NCBI GenBank assembly: GCA_030581615.1
Contig: JAKTTT010000024.1
Location: 186,001 to 250,000 of the forward strand
Direction: 5' to 3'
DNA length: 64,000 nucleotides
Origin: Alloascoidea africana
Lineage: Eukaryota; Ascomycota; Alloascoideomycetes; Alloascoideales; Alloascoideaceae
Shown: positions 19,105 to 29,427 of the stretch, in pieces
Layout of the letters: every line of letters begins with the position of its first letter
Numbering within the stretch: position 1 is the stretch's first letter
The notes under the pieces: generated by a model
What the model saw: only the letters and a program-made list of their open reading frames with translations
What the model was told of the DNA's origin: nothing
Databases searched by the model: none
Program-made: the position numbers and the translations under genes

Positions 19105-20073
19105 CTACTCTCTGTCGTTACTGGTGCTGCCTTGGCCTTCTTCCTGTTCTGCGGCTTGACTTCGTCTTTGCTTCTCTTTCTCCAGTTGGTCCAGCAGCAT
19201 GTGCAGAGCTTTTTCGGTCGCTTCTGATGACCCAGTGATGGTAAACTCCCGCTCTCCGTTCCCATTTTCTTCTTCCTGGGCGATTGAAATTCGGGCACCA
19301 CTGATTCTTCTGATTTCTTGGATGTTGCTCCCCCGTTTGCCAATCAAGCAACCGACCATGTCGTTGGGGAAGGAAACATGTTCGGTGGATTCATTCTCAT
19401 CAATTTCATTTGAGCCATTGCTCCGACTACCACGACGGTGTGAGTGATTAATAAAGTAAGGCGAACTATGAATGTGAGGAACGTAGAGAATGGTAGCAGC
19501 AGTAGATGGAGATGAGTGTGGATCGTCCAGTAGGCACCTGACAATTTCATTGATTGCTTCATATATCCCGCCGGGCTCACCTTGGATCTCAACAACACGT
19601 TCTGTTGACTGGTGAAGAAAATCTTTTGAGGCCACCATTCTCACACTACAAGATTCCTGTATACTCTTAATAGTAGCCCCCTGACGACCTATTATCGAGC
19701 CAATCTGTGTGTTAGGCACAAGAAGTCGGATTGTAATCAGTCCAGGTGGAGCAGGAGGAGACAGGGTACGCGGCTGCGTTGATGGAGGCGACTCGATGAG
19801 GACCATTGAACAAAGAGCAAAAGCCTTGGAAATTCCATCGATCGTTCCGGTGATCGTCAACACACGATCATTACAACCGGGCACAGGCTTGGAAACACCG
19901 GCCTTGACCAGAGTCTGCTCGCGAATCAGTGCCACATTCTTGCCAGCTTTACCGATAATAACGCCTGCCTCTTTGGTGGATACCAGAGAACGCACCGTGA
20001 GAGTAGGGCTCTGCTTATCTTTACTAGGCTCTGTTGTCTCCTGTGAAGACGACTGGCTAATTGACTCGGACAT
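19105..20073 (-). CDS. Triple-KH-domain RNA-binding protein (Pbp2/Rnc1/Hek2 type)
   Basis: The 322-residue protein has three KH domains, each with an intact GxxG loop: VIIGKAGKNV (about residues 45-54), SIIGRQGATI (about 130-139) and CLIGKRGSNI (about 247-256). The KH1 block SLVSTKEAGVIIGKAGKNV with the downstream TKAGVSK-like segment is closest to S. pombe Rnc1 and S. cerevisiae Pbp2. Proteins of this group bind C- or U-rich mRNA elements and regulate mRNA stability or localisation. The ATG at 20073 (MSESISQSSSQ) was chosen. The frame stays open upstream to about 20442, but that extension is Asp-rich and unrelated to the family and crosses into the MED14 promoter. The tail is rich in Glu/Gln/Lys. 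Which named paralogue this is cannot be settled by eye. Confidence 0.85.
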   Translation of the reverse strand: MSESISQSSSQETTEPSKDKQSPTLTVRSLVSTKEAGVIIGKAGKNVALIREQTLVKAGVSKPVPGCNDRVLTITGTIDGISKAFALCSMVLIESPPSTQPRTLSPPAPPGLITIRLLVPNTQIGSIIGRQGATIKSIQESCSVRMVASKDFLHQSTERVVEIQGEPGGIYEAINEIVRCLLDDPHSSPSTAATILYVPHIHSSPYFINHSHRRGSRSNGSNEIDENESTEHVSFPNDMVGCLIGKRGSNIQEIRRISGARISIAQEEENGNGEREFTITGSSEATEKALHMLLDQLEKEKQRRSQAAEQEEGQGSTSNDRE

Positions 20074-20403
20074 CTCTGGCGCTGCTGTTCTGTTTGGATC
20101 TAAAGGGTGAGAAAAGGTGGAGGTGGAGAAGTTCGCGGTGCGATTTTTGTTGCAAATAGACCAAACACCCGTACACCCCACACTTCTCCGAAAGAAATTG
20201 CAATCACTTTCCTCACCATCATCATCATCATCCAGTTCCCGTTCCCATCGTCCAGAACCTGTCCCCGACCACGCTTCAGCAACACACGCCGGCCGTCCGA
20301 CCAATACCCCCCAGAAATTCAACCGTATTTCCTCTGTGCTGTCGGTGCACGTTCCATGCCGATTTCCACCCATCTTTGTTCTCCACCAGAGTCGCAACTG
20401 GAT
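20074..20403. promoter_or_regulatory. Divergent promoter, KH protein / MED14
   Basis: About 330 bp, with a short CAT-repeat near 20216-20233. Both strands stay open through most of it, but with compositions unlike the flanking proteins. Confidence 0.5.
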
Positions 20404-23400
20404 ATGGCCACTTCGATGGACTTCAAACATCATCAACCCCAAGATGATGACAACATGCTTTCATCGAAGAAGCAGACGTCGCTGAACCAACAACAGCCAC
20501 CACAGCTTTCGACGCCTGACAGTATAACGAAGGAGCCTCCTCCCCTCCCTCACATAGTCGCGAACATTGTGCCACTATCACAAATCATCACAAATCTAAC
20601 GACGAAAACATATCAGGAGTTCGCCTCAGTGATAAAGACTTTTACTTCACATTCACAGTCAGACCAGATGAAGAAGAGAAGGTTTATGGAATTTTTGTTT
20701 CATACCCGGAAAGAATTTGTCAAGCTATATGTTTTATCGAAATGGGCTTTTGGAAGCATTGAGATTTCACAAATTATCGACATTTTGGGATGGTTGCGAG
20801 GTCAGCAAAACTGTTACCAAAACTTGATATGGAATCTTAAATCGATAAATTCATCGTTAATAGGTGCGAAACTCCCAAACCCCGACATTCATACAGCAAT
20901 AGAGGTACTGAAAGAAGGCAGGCCCATGCTACCCACACATTCATTCATAGAGCCAGAGCCTCTCAGTCCTCAACGTATTCTCAAGACCCTTCATGACCTC
21001 AACATTTTGCTTTCTATAAAGCTGTCTTTACTGGATTCAGAGCTTCCCAAGCAGTTTTACAAGTATAAAGTCAGTAACGGAAGAGTCACGTTCTATGTTG
21101 ATCAGCAGTTTGAAGTAGATTTGGGCATAGCTGATCACAAGCCTGACTCTCCATTTTTCTTGGTCGAGTTTAGGTTCACAATAGAAGGAGTCAGAACTCT
21201 TCCTGAAATGAACAAGAAAAGGTTGGAGCTGGTTTGTAACAATGTTCTTGCCAAGTCAGGACTCCAAGGGCTTTATGAAATATTACACAGGTTTACAATA
21301 GGCCACAAGCTTCATTGTATACACAAACAACTTTTAGTTCTTCGGTCCGGGTTATGGGCTGGGAGCATATCACATACATATTATCCGGATCGGAGTATTC
21401 TGGTGATACGGTATTGGCTCGAGAGACGGAGTTCAAAGAACATAATAGAGATTGGTGTTTTGAAGGACAAATCATTGGGCTTCAGATGGTTCAGGGAGGG
21501 ACAACTGGTCACGGACCATAATATCATCATCGAAAATGGAGACTTGGATGTGAAGAATCTTCTAGAAACGATAACAACGCTCCATGCCTCTACGTTACTG
21601 GAAGGAATTTACAACTCTTTTGTTTCGGCCTCAGCATTGGAAGAATCCGAGACGAAAGTTGACCATGTCGAGACCAACAATAGTTTTGCATCTTTGATAA
21701 CAGAGCATGAGATGCGAATTGAGCTTACCCCAAGAAAAAATGCAATTTTGACTGTGGACAGATATTCAGGACGTCTTCTATTTTATAATCCAACACATGT
21801 GATGCAGTATGCGGAAAAACACATAAATGATGTTCCTGATCTGGCCTGGTTTTGGCTTTTAAGACTCAGGCTACAAACTCTCCAAGATGAAATTGTGGTT
21901 ATGGCAAAGGCAACAGGATGGGTGATGAATTCAACCATCAACTTTCAGAGAAACGATGTCAACAACAAGCTGTTGTCTGTTTTAGGAGTCTCAACGTCAT
22001 CAAATTCTCTAGGTCTGGGAGCAGGCTCGAATCCAAGCAGTAGTAATCTAAGTAAGGAATCCTCAGGTTCGAACTCTATCCCCAAGACTCTACTCTATTT
22101 CAGAAGACCAAACTGGCCTGTTGGATGGTTCCTCATTGCCAAAGTGTCCAGTTTGAGTTCTAGGATACACTGGTGGGTTGGCAACTTTGTGTTGGAAGAT
22201 CGATGGGATGTTAAATGGATCGATCCTATAACACTGAGCAATGAGGAGGAAGACAGATATTGCAGTTTCCCCTTATTCGAGAAGCTTATCGGGTGTGTTT
22301 CGAATAGAGTTGTTGTGCACTTGGTTATTGACGAGTTAGAGAATACTCAAATCAGATACAAACAACTTTTCACTGCGTATTCGTCTTCCAAGATTCCTTC
22401 AGATTTGCCCTTTACTTTGGGTGCAAATGAATCGTTATTGGTTGCTGACATGAAGCCACTTGTTTCAGCTGGGTGGGCTCAAAGCACATTGTATTTTGTT
22501 TTCAAATTTTCATCTAAGGGAGCAATATCATCAACTGAAATCAAAGTGCTTGGCAGAGTTGGGCATTCCTTAAAGTTGGGCAGAAACATGTCCACAAATA
22601 AAGGAGATGTAATTTTCAATTCACCGGAGGAAGGGTGTTTTAAAATCACGATTCGCTTGGATGATGACCTGTTTGGCAACAAGTCTAAAGACAGTGGGAG
22701 CAGTTTAAATCTTTTGAACTGTCTCAGTTTTAAATTACTCCAAGTTCAGAGACTTATTAAACTGATAGATCTGATTCGGAAGATGAATTTGGAGCTGTTA
22801 CAGGCTTCTTTGGATGTTCTAACTTTCAGCTATGGGGAAAATCAGGTTGCTTCAGTCAACATTGAAGATGCAAAGTTTGACCTTCCTAAAGAAAATCCAC
22901 ATTGTCTAATATTGCCGCTGTTGCAGAACACAATGGAAAAATCGGGATTGGTTAATACGATCAAGGTTCTAAATCTAACCTCCACGATAATCCACAGTAT
23001 CGCAAAAATTTACGGAGGAAGACTTGTAATGTTACAGGATGGGCCCGTTGATAATTCATTGAATGAAAAAGTACGAGTGGGGTTTCTGTGTCGAGATTTG
23101 AAAAGATATAGGCTGGTTTATTCCTGTTGGACACAAAAGCAAACGAACAACAACATGAGAAGTTTATTTCGGAGAGATGTGATTATGGATTTTATGATTC
23201 GTAACAGGAACATGCAAAAATATTTGTTTTATGTTCCAAGATTAACAGGAGATGAACAGGTGATTGGTGAATCACAGGTACACGATATTTGGGACAATAA
23301 GATGGAAGTCCATGGTGTGCGATCTCTAAACACTGGAATTATATGCGACCTGGCAAATATCGGACAAGTTTTGGCTGTTATTGATGAGCGATTGCGATCA

Positions 23401-23424
23401 GGGTTTCAATCAGTGTTAAGCTAA
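20404..23424 (+). CDS. MED14: Mediator complex subunit 14
   Basis: Med14 (Rgr1) is the central scaffold of Mediator, linking head, middle and tail modules during RNA polymerase II transcription. The product is 1006 residues from the ATG at 20404, and an in-frame ATG at 20356 would add 16. After a Gln/Pro/Ser-rich leader, the diagnostic N-terminal Med14 domain follows: PHIVANIVPLSQIITNLTTK, RRFMEFLFHTRKEFVKLYVL and WLRGQQNCYQNL. The next block, KYKVSNGRVTFYVDQQFEVD, is also typical of Med14. The size is similar to S. cerevisiae Rgr1 (1082). The rest consists of long alternating helical and strand segments as in the Med14 repeats. No intron is evident. The gene is divergent from the KH-protein gene. 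Confidence 0.93.
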   Translation: MATSMDFKHHQPQDDDNMLSSKKQTSLNQQQPPQLSTPDSITKEPPPLPHIVANIVPLSQIITNLTTKTYQEFASVIKTFTSHSQSDQMKKRRFMEFLFHTRKEFVKLYVLSKWAFGSIEISQIIDILGWLRGQQNCYQNLIWNLKSINSSLIGAKLPNPDIHTAIEVLKEGRPMLPTHSFIEPEPLSPQRILKTLHDLNILLSIKLSLLDSELPKQFYKYKVSNGRVTFYVDQQFEVDLGIADHKPDSPFFLVEFRFTIEGVRTLPEMNKKRLELVCNNVLAKSGLQGLYEILHRFTIGHKLHCIHKQLLVLRSGLWAGSISHTYYPDRSILVIRYWLERRSSKNIIEIGVLKDKSLGFRWFREGQLVTDHNIIIENGDLDVKNLLETITTLHASTLLEGIYNSFVSASALEESETKVDHVETNNSFASLITEHEMRIELTPRKNAILTVDRYSGRLLFYNPTHVMQYAEKHINDVPDLAWFWLLRLRLQTLQDEIVVMAKATGWVMNSTINFQRNDVNNKLLSVLGVSTSSNSLGLGAGSNPSSSNLSKESSGSNSIPKTLLYFRRPNWPVGWFLIAKVSSLSSRIHWWVGNFVLEDRWDVKWIDPITLSNEEEDRYCSFPLFEKLIGCVSNRVVVHLVIDELENTQIRYKQLFTAYSSSKIPSDLPFTLGANESLLVADMKPLVSAGWAQSTLYFVFKFSSKGAISSTEIKVLGRVGHSLKLGRNMSTNKGDVIFNSPEEGCFKITIRLDDDLFGNKSKDSGSSLNLLNCLSFKLLQVQRLIKLIDLIRKMNLELLQASLDVLTFSYGENQVASVNIEDAKFDLPKENPHCLILPLLQNTMEKSGLVNTIKVLNLTSTIIHSIAKIYGGRLVMLQDGPVDNSLNEKVRVGFLCRDLKRYRLVYSCWTQKQTNNNMRSLFRRDVIMDFMIRNRNMQKYLFYVPRLTGDEQVIGESQVHDIWDNKMEVHGVRSLNTGIICDLANIGQVLAVIDERLRSGFQSVLS

Positions 23425-24553
23425 CTAGCTAGCTAGCTATCTATCTAGCCAGACTTAGATTCTATCCATATATTCGTTATTCTCATGTCCCTTTTTTTTT
23501 TTTTTTGTTTGCTTGTTTGTTCTTTTTGGGTACCCAGATTGAAAATAGTCAATTTAGAAGGTAGCTTGTATTGGTTATGAGAAAGAAAAGAGAAGGAGCT
23601 ATTTGGAAATTCCATGAAAACCTTTGGGTTCCTTTTTGTGTCATTGATATAGCAGATTTGTATTAATTTATGAAATATGTTTTCGCCATTAATGAACTGC
23701 AAAAATCAATCTGAACGGTTTGTGTCCTTTTTTTTTTAAGAGCAAAAGCGCGTTTTGTATTTGTTTTTTGTTTCGCGTTTCCCCAGTTTAGCTTGACAAA
23801 ACTAAGATCCACATGCATACGGCCTTGTTAAAATGCCACGTACGCACGCGACGACGATATAACTAAGAACCGAGCAACTAAAAGGAAACACCGGAGGAAA
23901 CACGACCGACCGCACTGAGTTAAACAATACGAGATCTGCTTTTCTCTCCCCCCTTATTCCCCATCTCCTTTTCCTCGTTCTCTTTTTGGAGGCTCTCGTC
24001 CCTTTCAGGCAGGTGAACAAAAGGACTGCGGTTACCCTACCGTGTAACACCCATGCATCCCTGTAGGAAACAAGACCGAGGCCCTAAAACGAAACAGCGA
24101 TCCATGACGAGCTTGTCTCCATTTGTGTGAGCCGGTGCTGTTTCTCTCTCTCTTTTTCCCTTTCATTTCTGTTTTTTGTTTTGTTTTTTGGTTCACCTTA
24201 GATCGATACCTCGAAAATAAAAATAAAAAAAACGGAACGGTTCTGGTGATAAGCAAAAGGCACCTTTGCTCTCTTCCTCCCCCCGTGTTATTTTTGCTCT
24301 TGCTTTTTTGCCTTTTGCTTTCGTCTCTCCTCGCTCTTTGAGTCTCTTTGAGTCGCAGCTATTTAGTTCTGACTTGTACTGGGCTTCCATTTCTAGAAGA
24401 ATATATCGACGACGACGACGACGACGACAACGACGACGACGACGACCCCTTACTATTACAGCTAATTCAACTAAGAGCTGGCAACAGTTACAGTTACGGT
24501 AGCAGCAGAAGCAGCCGCGGAGCCATACCAATAAATATCGTATAGAACTAATC
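23425..24553. other. Long spacer and CDC24 leader
   Basis: About 1.1 kb. It begins with a short CTAG-rich run just after the MED14 stop (about 23421-23446), then T-runs that suit a 3' end, then CT-rich tracts (23940-24000, 24140-24350) typical of a yeast promoter or leader. Close to CDC24 lies a CGA trinucleotide run (listed separately). Open frames here are low-complexity and unsupported. Confidence 0.55.
24407..24446. repeat. CGA trinucleotide microsatellite
   Basis: Thirteen CGA-type units with one CAA interruption, about 110 bp upstream of the CDC24 start and probably within its 5' leader. Confidence 0.85.
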
Positions 24554-27376
24554 ATGTCAACACAGTTCCCAGTGCTTCCTTCTCGGTCGACCTCCGTGAA
24601 CGCGGTGCCCTCTGCGCCCATGGCCGCAGCTCCTTTGGCCATGAATAAGGCCGCCTCTGCAGAAAACTCACTTCATCAGGTTTGTCTAAATCTTCGAACT
24701 AGGCTATTACAGGTGCCTGGTTTGGAACCATTTCTAGAATACGCGAAATTTTATCCCAAGACAAAACTGTTAATCTATGGAGCTCTCCCGGATACCATTG
24801 AGATAGATGTAGTTACGCATATTGCACGATTTTTCCAACTTGGTGCTGGTCTTTGTCATATTTTCAACGTACTATGTGGGAATCCAAATAGACTTCAAGT
24901 AGTACAAAGTGACGATATCAAGGTTTGCAAAAGGGGAGTTTATGATTTTGTTCAAGCTTGTAGTAATGATCTTTCTTATAGAGGAGATGAATTGTTTACA
25001 TTGGCAGATGTTTTTTCGATGAATACAACAGGTTTACTGAAAGTGATCAAAACAATTAATACCTTATTGGATACGATGGAGAGTAAACTTTTGCTTTTAC
25101 CAAGGGCGTCCGCACCAACACCTCCAGCACCAGCACCAGCACTAGCACCAGCCCCACCGCCTTCAGATGGATCGAATACAACAACAATAACAACAGGAGG
25201 AATAAACAATGGGAACGAGAGTGAAAACGGAGTAGATTCCGAATGTTTAAAAGAGATGGATGCGAGGTCCAAAGTTGTCCGAGAAATCCTTGAGACTGAA
25301 CGGAAATACGTCCAAGATTTGGAAATCATGTTGGATTACAAAAATGACCTACAGAATTCGGAACTGATAAATTCAGAATCTATCCATACTCTGTTCCCGA
25401 ATCTGGACGAGGTTGTTGATGAGCAAAGACAATTTCTCGTCAGCATTGAAATTAATGCTGCATTACCTGCACGTCTTCAAAGATTTGGCACTATATTCAT
25501 TGAAGCCGGTGAACGTTGTCATTTTGACAAGTACAAGTGGTTTTCTGCAAATCAAAAGGATGCGATAGACATTATTACAAGGGATCAGGCAAAATTGAGG
25601 GCGTCATCTGAGAAGATCAATGCATCATACGAATTACAATCATTTTTAATCAAACCTGTACAACGGTTGTGTAAATATCCCTTGTTACTACGGGAGCTGA
25701 TAAAGGCGACTGATCCTTCATGGTCTTTTTACCAAGAATTGGAAGATGGTAGGAAAGCCATTATTAGGGCCACCAAAACGGTTAATGAGACGCAAAGAAG
25801 ACGCGAAAATGCTTTGGCTATAAAAGCTCTTAATGAAAAAGTTGTTGATTGGAGAGGTTATAATATTGGGGAATTTGGCAATTTGTTACACCATGAATTA
25901 CTATGTGTGAACGAAACATCTCAGGAAGAATTCCAAGTCTACCTTTTTGAAAAGATTATTCTGTTGTTTAAAGAGGTTGTTTTAAGTGGGAGGAAAAATG
26001 GATCCCAATTAAGTAAAAAAAAGAATGGTGGACATAATGGTACCGCCTCAGCGGCAACCGCTTGTGTTCTGAAAGGTCGGGTATTTGTTGCCAACATTGT
26101 GGGCATTGATACCCGTATAGCGCCTCGACCAGGGAGTGGCACGGACTATTTCATTGCGGTGAAATGGGCAGGGAATTTGAACACGATTGATCAATTTGAA
26201 ATGAAGTTTAGGAAAGAGGAGACTTTTAAACAATGGGAAGAGACGTTGAGGGAATTGATTGAAGCTCTTATGGAGGCAAAAGCCCGTGAAGCGATTGATG
26301 GATTACAAAACGGTGTTAATGTTCCTGTGAATATTAACACTTCTCCTTTATGGGGGGCGAACAAATACGTTCCAATAAATTCGAGATTTAGCACAGATGA
26401 GGATGAAACGAAACCACAAGTTCAAGTTCAAGTTCAACCTCAAGCTCAAGCTCAAGCTCAACCTGCGTTAGCACCAGCGGTACAACCGGGAGCAGCAGCG
26501 ATAACGGCGAACCAACAACAATTGAGAGCGTTTTCGGATGAAAAAGTATATGGGCGTGGTGGTGGTGATGGTGGGAATAGAAGCCGGTCCGCGAGTTCTC
26601 CTAGTCTTGTACCCACGGTTCAAAATGGGTTGACAAATGGGAATCGGATACAGACAAATGCCAATTCACCGCTTCCACCACTTCCAGGAATGCAACCCCA
26701 GCCTTCTCGAATGAAGTCGTATGCGGATAACCTGGGTCAGAGCTATCGCAATGGAGTTTCCTCTCAACCACCGAATCTACCAGCACCTTCACCTCCTAAC
26801 ATGGTTGGTAATGGACACAGCCATAGCCATAGTCATAGCCATGTTCATGCTCACCCCCATACCCATGGGCGGTACTATTCAACCACGTCCTCTACATCAC
26901 CTTGTTCGATAGCGTCCCGATCTACATATGCCAGTTCTCTGAATGGGGACATTTCGACATTAGGAGACAGTATACAGAAAAGCGGTTCCGATATACAGGA
27001 GACGGTAGTTGATCTACCATCATCTTGTACACCACCAATTCAGGCGCTTTCTTCACCTCAAGAGAATGAGAGTAACATTGTTGTTGTGAAATTGATTTAC
27101 GATAAACGTTCTTTTACAATTCAAATTTCGAGTGAAATCAAATTTCACGATTTAAGAGCAATGTTGGAACAAAAGATACGGACACAATGTAATGCGGATA
27201 AACTTACACCAAATTCACGGATTCGGTATAGAGATGAAGATGGAGATTTTGTGATTGTTCAATCTGATGAGGATGTAATCATGGCCCTTGATATGATTAA
27301 AGAGATGAAGAGTAGTGCGTATTACAATCCAGATGGAGATAGTTCGGGTCCTGTTTTGACGATTTGGTACTCATGA
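24554..27376 (+). CDS. CDC24: Cdc42 guanine-nucleotide exchange factor Cdc24
   Basis: Cdc24 activates the Cdc42 GTPase at sites of polarised growth. The 940-residue protein has the expected domain order: a calponin-homology-like region at about 35-190 (LIYGALPDTIEIDVVTHIAR, VYDFVQACSNDL), a DH domain at about 235-415 (REILETERKYVQDLEIML, LIKPVQRLCKYPLLLRELI), and a PH domain at about 440-575. A long low-complexity linker follows, and then a C-terminal PB1 domain at about 840-940 (VKLIYDKRSFTIQIS, RYRDEDGDFVIVQSDEDV), which binds Bem1. The linker carries Gln/Val-Gln repeats and an alternating His stretch (GHSHSHSHSHVHAHPHTHG, about residues 754-772) that is not a normal Cdc24 feature. The start ATG fits the conserved beginning. 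No intron is seen. Confidence 0.95.
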   Translation: MSTQFPVLPSRSTSVNAVPSAPMAAAPLAMNKAASAENSLHQVCLNLRTRLLQVPGLEPFLEYAKFYPKTKLLIYGALPDTIEIDVVTHIARFFQLGAGLCHIFNVLCGNPNRLQVVQSDDIKVCKRGVYDFVQACSNDLSYRGDELFTLADVFSMNTTGLLKVIKTINTLLDTMESKLLLLPRASAPTPPAPAPALAPAPPPSDGSNTTTITTGGINNGNESENGVDSECLKEMDARSKVVREILETERKYVQDLEIMLDYKNDLQNSELINSESIHTLFPNLDEVVDEQRQFLVSIEINAALPARLQRFGTIFIEAGERCHFDKYKWFSANQKDAIDIITRDQAKLRASSEKINASYELQSFLIKPVQRLCKYPLLLRELIKATDPSWSFYQELEDGRKAIIRATKTVNETQRRRENALAIKALNEKVVDWRGYNIGEFGNLLHHELLCVNETSQEEFQVYLFEKIILLFKEVVLSGRKNGSQLSKKKNGGHNGTASAATACVLKGRVFVANIVGIDTRIAPRPGSGTDYFIAVKWAGNLNTIDQFEMKFRKEETFKQWEETLRELIEALMEAKAREAIDGLQNGVNVPVNINTSPLWGANKYVPINSRFSTDEDETKPQVQVQVQPQAQAQAQPALAPAVQPGAAAITANQQQLRAFSDEKVYGRGGGDGGNRSRSASSPSLVPTVQNGLTNGNRIQTNANSPLPPLPGMQPQPSRMKSYADNLGQSYRNGVSSQPPNLPAPSPPNMVGNGHSHSHSHSHVHAHPHTHGRYYSTTSSTSPCSIASRSTYASSLNGDISTLGDSIQKSGSDIQETVVDLPSSCTPPIQALSSPQENESNIVVVKLIYDKRSFTIQISSEIKFHDLRAMLEQKIRTQCNADKLTPNSRIRYRDEDGDFVIVQSDEDVIMALDMIKEMKSSAYYNPDGDSSGPVLTIWYS

Positions 27377-28242
27377 TTATAGAAAAGGAGAGAAGAGAAG
27401 AGAAGAGAAAAGGTGGTTTTAGCTTTTTGTGTTTCCATGTTTTTTTTTTCCCCTAGTTTTGGTTTTTGTCTTACATTGTTTTGTTTTTGTTGGTCTGTTC
27501 AGGTTCACATATGGGAGAAAGGCAAGAAAAAAAGTAAGATATATCTTATCTTTTGATTTGATTTTTTTGATAAAAGAAAGTCATGCATCATGAAAATCAC
27601 GGCGAATGGATCATAAATATTTCACACTTTTTATTTATAAAGTTACTTTTTTTTTTTTGTCAGTTTTAAGCTTTTTCTTTTGGTCCTTGTCTCGTGGAAA
27701 GGAGACGTCCATTGCAAGTGATAGGATAAATCGAGCAATCTTTGGGACTAACTATCTATATACAGGTATATAATTAAGAAGACAAGATATGGAAAAGCAA
27801 GCAATTTCCCCAGAGAGCGCGTATTTGGAGTGGAATGGAGAGGGAACAGCTGGAACAGCTGGAACAGCTCGTTCGGGCGTGTACACAAACAAGCGGAACA
27901 AAGTTGGCTTCACAGAGTAAGGCATGGAGCAAAACCTTGTCCAGCACAGGGGTTCCGGCCTTGCTGAAGATGAAGATCCGCCGAAGATCCCAGAGACAGA
28001 GACAGAGACAGAGACCAGAGACCAGAGATGAACTTCTCATGGACTGCTCATGGACTGTTGATCTGTTCTCTGACAGCGGGTGCACGGGTGTAGGGCTCTG
28101 GCTCCTCCAGCTCGCGGCTTCTCGTGCTTCTCGTGCTTCTCCAGTGTCCTGCTTCCCATCCTTATCCTCCCCATCCTCCTTCTTCCAGTTCTCTCGCTCC
28201 GTAGCTGTGTTTCTGTCCAGTGCCCGGCCCCCTTCGCTTAGC
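27377..28242. other. CDC24 to WSC spacer
   Basis: About 870 bp: a GAGAA-repeat just after the CDC24 stop, T-runs, then a leader region for the WSC gene with (AG)n-like repeats near 27985-28030 (AGACAG units). The frame upstream of the WSC start stays open from 27835 but lacks the signal peptide expected at the true N-terminus. Confidence 0.55.
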
Positions 28243-29427
28243 ATGTCGTCGTTCTTCCACCGCAGCCCCCCGGCCCACCGTCTCTCCCTGGCACAGGCGG
28301 CATTCCTCTTTGTCACACTCTCTGCGTCTCTGGCCGCAGCCATCGATCTCTGCTCCTCCTCCAACACCGGCTCAAAGGGCCCCAGCGTCTCCATATACCA
28401 GTCAAATGGCCTCTGCTCCGACACCTGTAGCGGCTACGCCTACGCCATCCTGCTCGGCAAGTCCTGCTGGTGCTCCGATCTGACTCCCGCAGACACCACG
28501 GATCTCGATAACTGTGATGACCCTTGTCCTGGCTATAAAACTGACAACTGTGGCAGCTCCAGCGACTCCCTCTATGCCTATATTCTACTGGGCACTCCAA
28601 AAGGCACAGAGTCGGACTCTTCCACATCCTCCAAGACGACCAAAACAACAAAGTCCACTACCTCGACTCCCAAAACCACCTCCTCTTCCTCCTCCACCGA
28701 CACTGGTGATGTCACATCCTCAAAACGGACTGCTAGTTCCACCTCAAGCTCCACAGACACAACTTCTAGCTCCCACTCCACGCCCAGTTCTTCCGATTCT
28801 CTGATTTCCTCGGTCATCACTCAGACCGACGATGGAGGCGGCGTGAGAACCATCTTCATAACCACAAATATCCTGCCATCTGCAACTGCATCATCCTCAG
28901 CCTCCTCTTCCAGTGATGACGACAATGCTACGGCAACTGCGGATGCCAAAGAAACAGGAACTTCCTTTTTCGATCAAAAGGGTAAAGTCGCTGGCGTTTT
29001 CACTGTAGTGGGATTGGCCATTGTGGCGCTATTTGCTACACTTTTCTACTTTTTATACCGTCGTCGGCGTCAAAGAGAACAAGACTTGCAAGATTACGAA
29101 GATGCAAAATTGACAAAACCACCGAGTCCCAATGAAAAACATTCCTCTTTCAACTTTAGAAACATGAACAATGAAAATAGAAATTCGGTAATCGTTCCAA
29201 TTGGAATTCCTGGTTCGGATCCTGCAGGTACTACCACAACCACAACCGCAGTACAAATTGATCAAAGATTGGATCCAGGAAAAATATTCAATTGGAATAA
29301 TAATGATTCTAGAAATAGTCTACAAGATGAATACGATTATAGTCGGAAAGTTCTACAAGTTACAAATCCAGATAATCATGATGATTCGGATGTTGAAGAT
29401 GGTTATAAACCAAAGTTTGGTCGATAA
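28243..29427 (+). CDS. WSC-type cell-wall stress sensor
   Basis: WSC proteins are plasma-membrane mechanosensors that feed the Rho1-Pkc1 cell-wall integrity pathway. The 394-residue product has a signal peptide (about 1-34, ending near SLAAA), then a cysteine-rich WSC domain (about 36-107) with CSDTCSGYAYAILLGKSCWC and NCDDPCPG. A Ser/Thr-rich, likely O-mannosylated stalk follows (about 115-240), then one membrane span (about 249-270, AGVFTVVGLAIVALFATLFY) and a cytoplasmic tail beginning RRRRQREQD and ending with an acidic DDSDVEDGY region. All parts match Wsc1/Slg1 or Wsc2 in order. The ATG at 28243 is favoured because it gives a proper signal peptide. Confidence 0.92.
   Translation: MSSFFHRSPPAHRLSLAQAAFLFVTLSASLAAAIDLCSSSNTGSKGPSVSIYQSNGLCSDTCSGYAYAILLGKSCWCSDLTPADTTDLDNCDDPCPGYKTDNCGSSSDSLYAYILLGTPKGTESDSSTSSKTTKTTKSTTSTPKTTSSSSSTDTGDVTSSKRTASSTSSSTDTTSSSHSTPSSSDSLISSVITQTDDGGGVRTIFITTNILPSATASSSASSSSDDDNATATADAKETGTSFFDQKGKVAGVFTVVGLAIVALFATLFYFLYRRRRQREQDLQDYEDAKLTKPPSPNEKHSSFNFRNMNNENRNSVIVPIGIPGSDPAGTTTTTTAVQIDQRLDPGKIFNWNNNDSRNSLQDEYDYSRKVLQVTNPDNHDDSDVEDGYKPKFGR

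Noticed and set aside
20074-20442. In-frame N-terminal extension of the KH-domain gene
   Set aside because: Asp- and Trp-rich, unlike the family, and it crosses the divergent MED14 promoter.
23802-24502. Several open frames in the MED14-CDC24 spacer
   Set aside because: CT-rich or repeat-driven frames with no family and no conserved start.
27835-28242. In-frame N-terminal extension of the WSC gene
   Set aside because: The ATG at 28243 gives a proper signal peptide, and the extension is repeat-rich.
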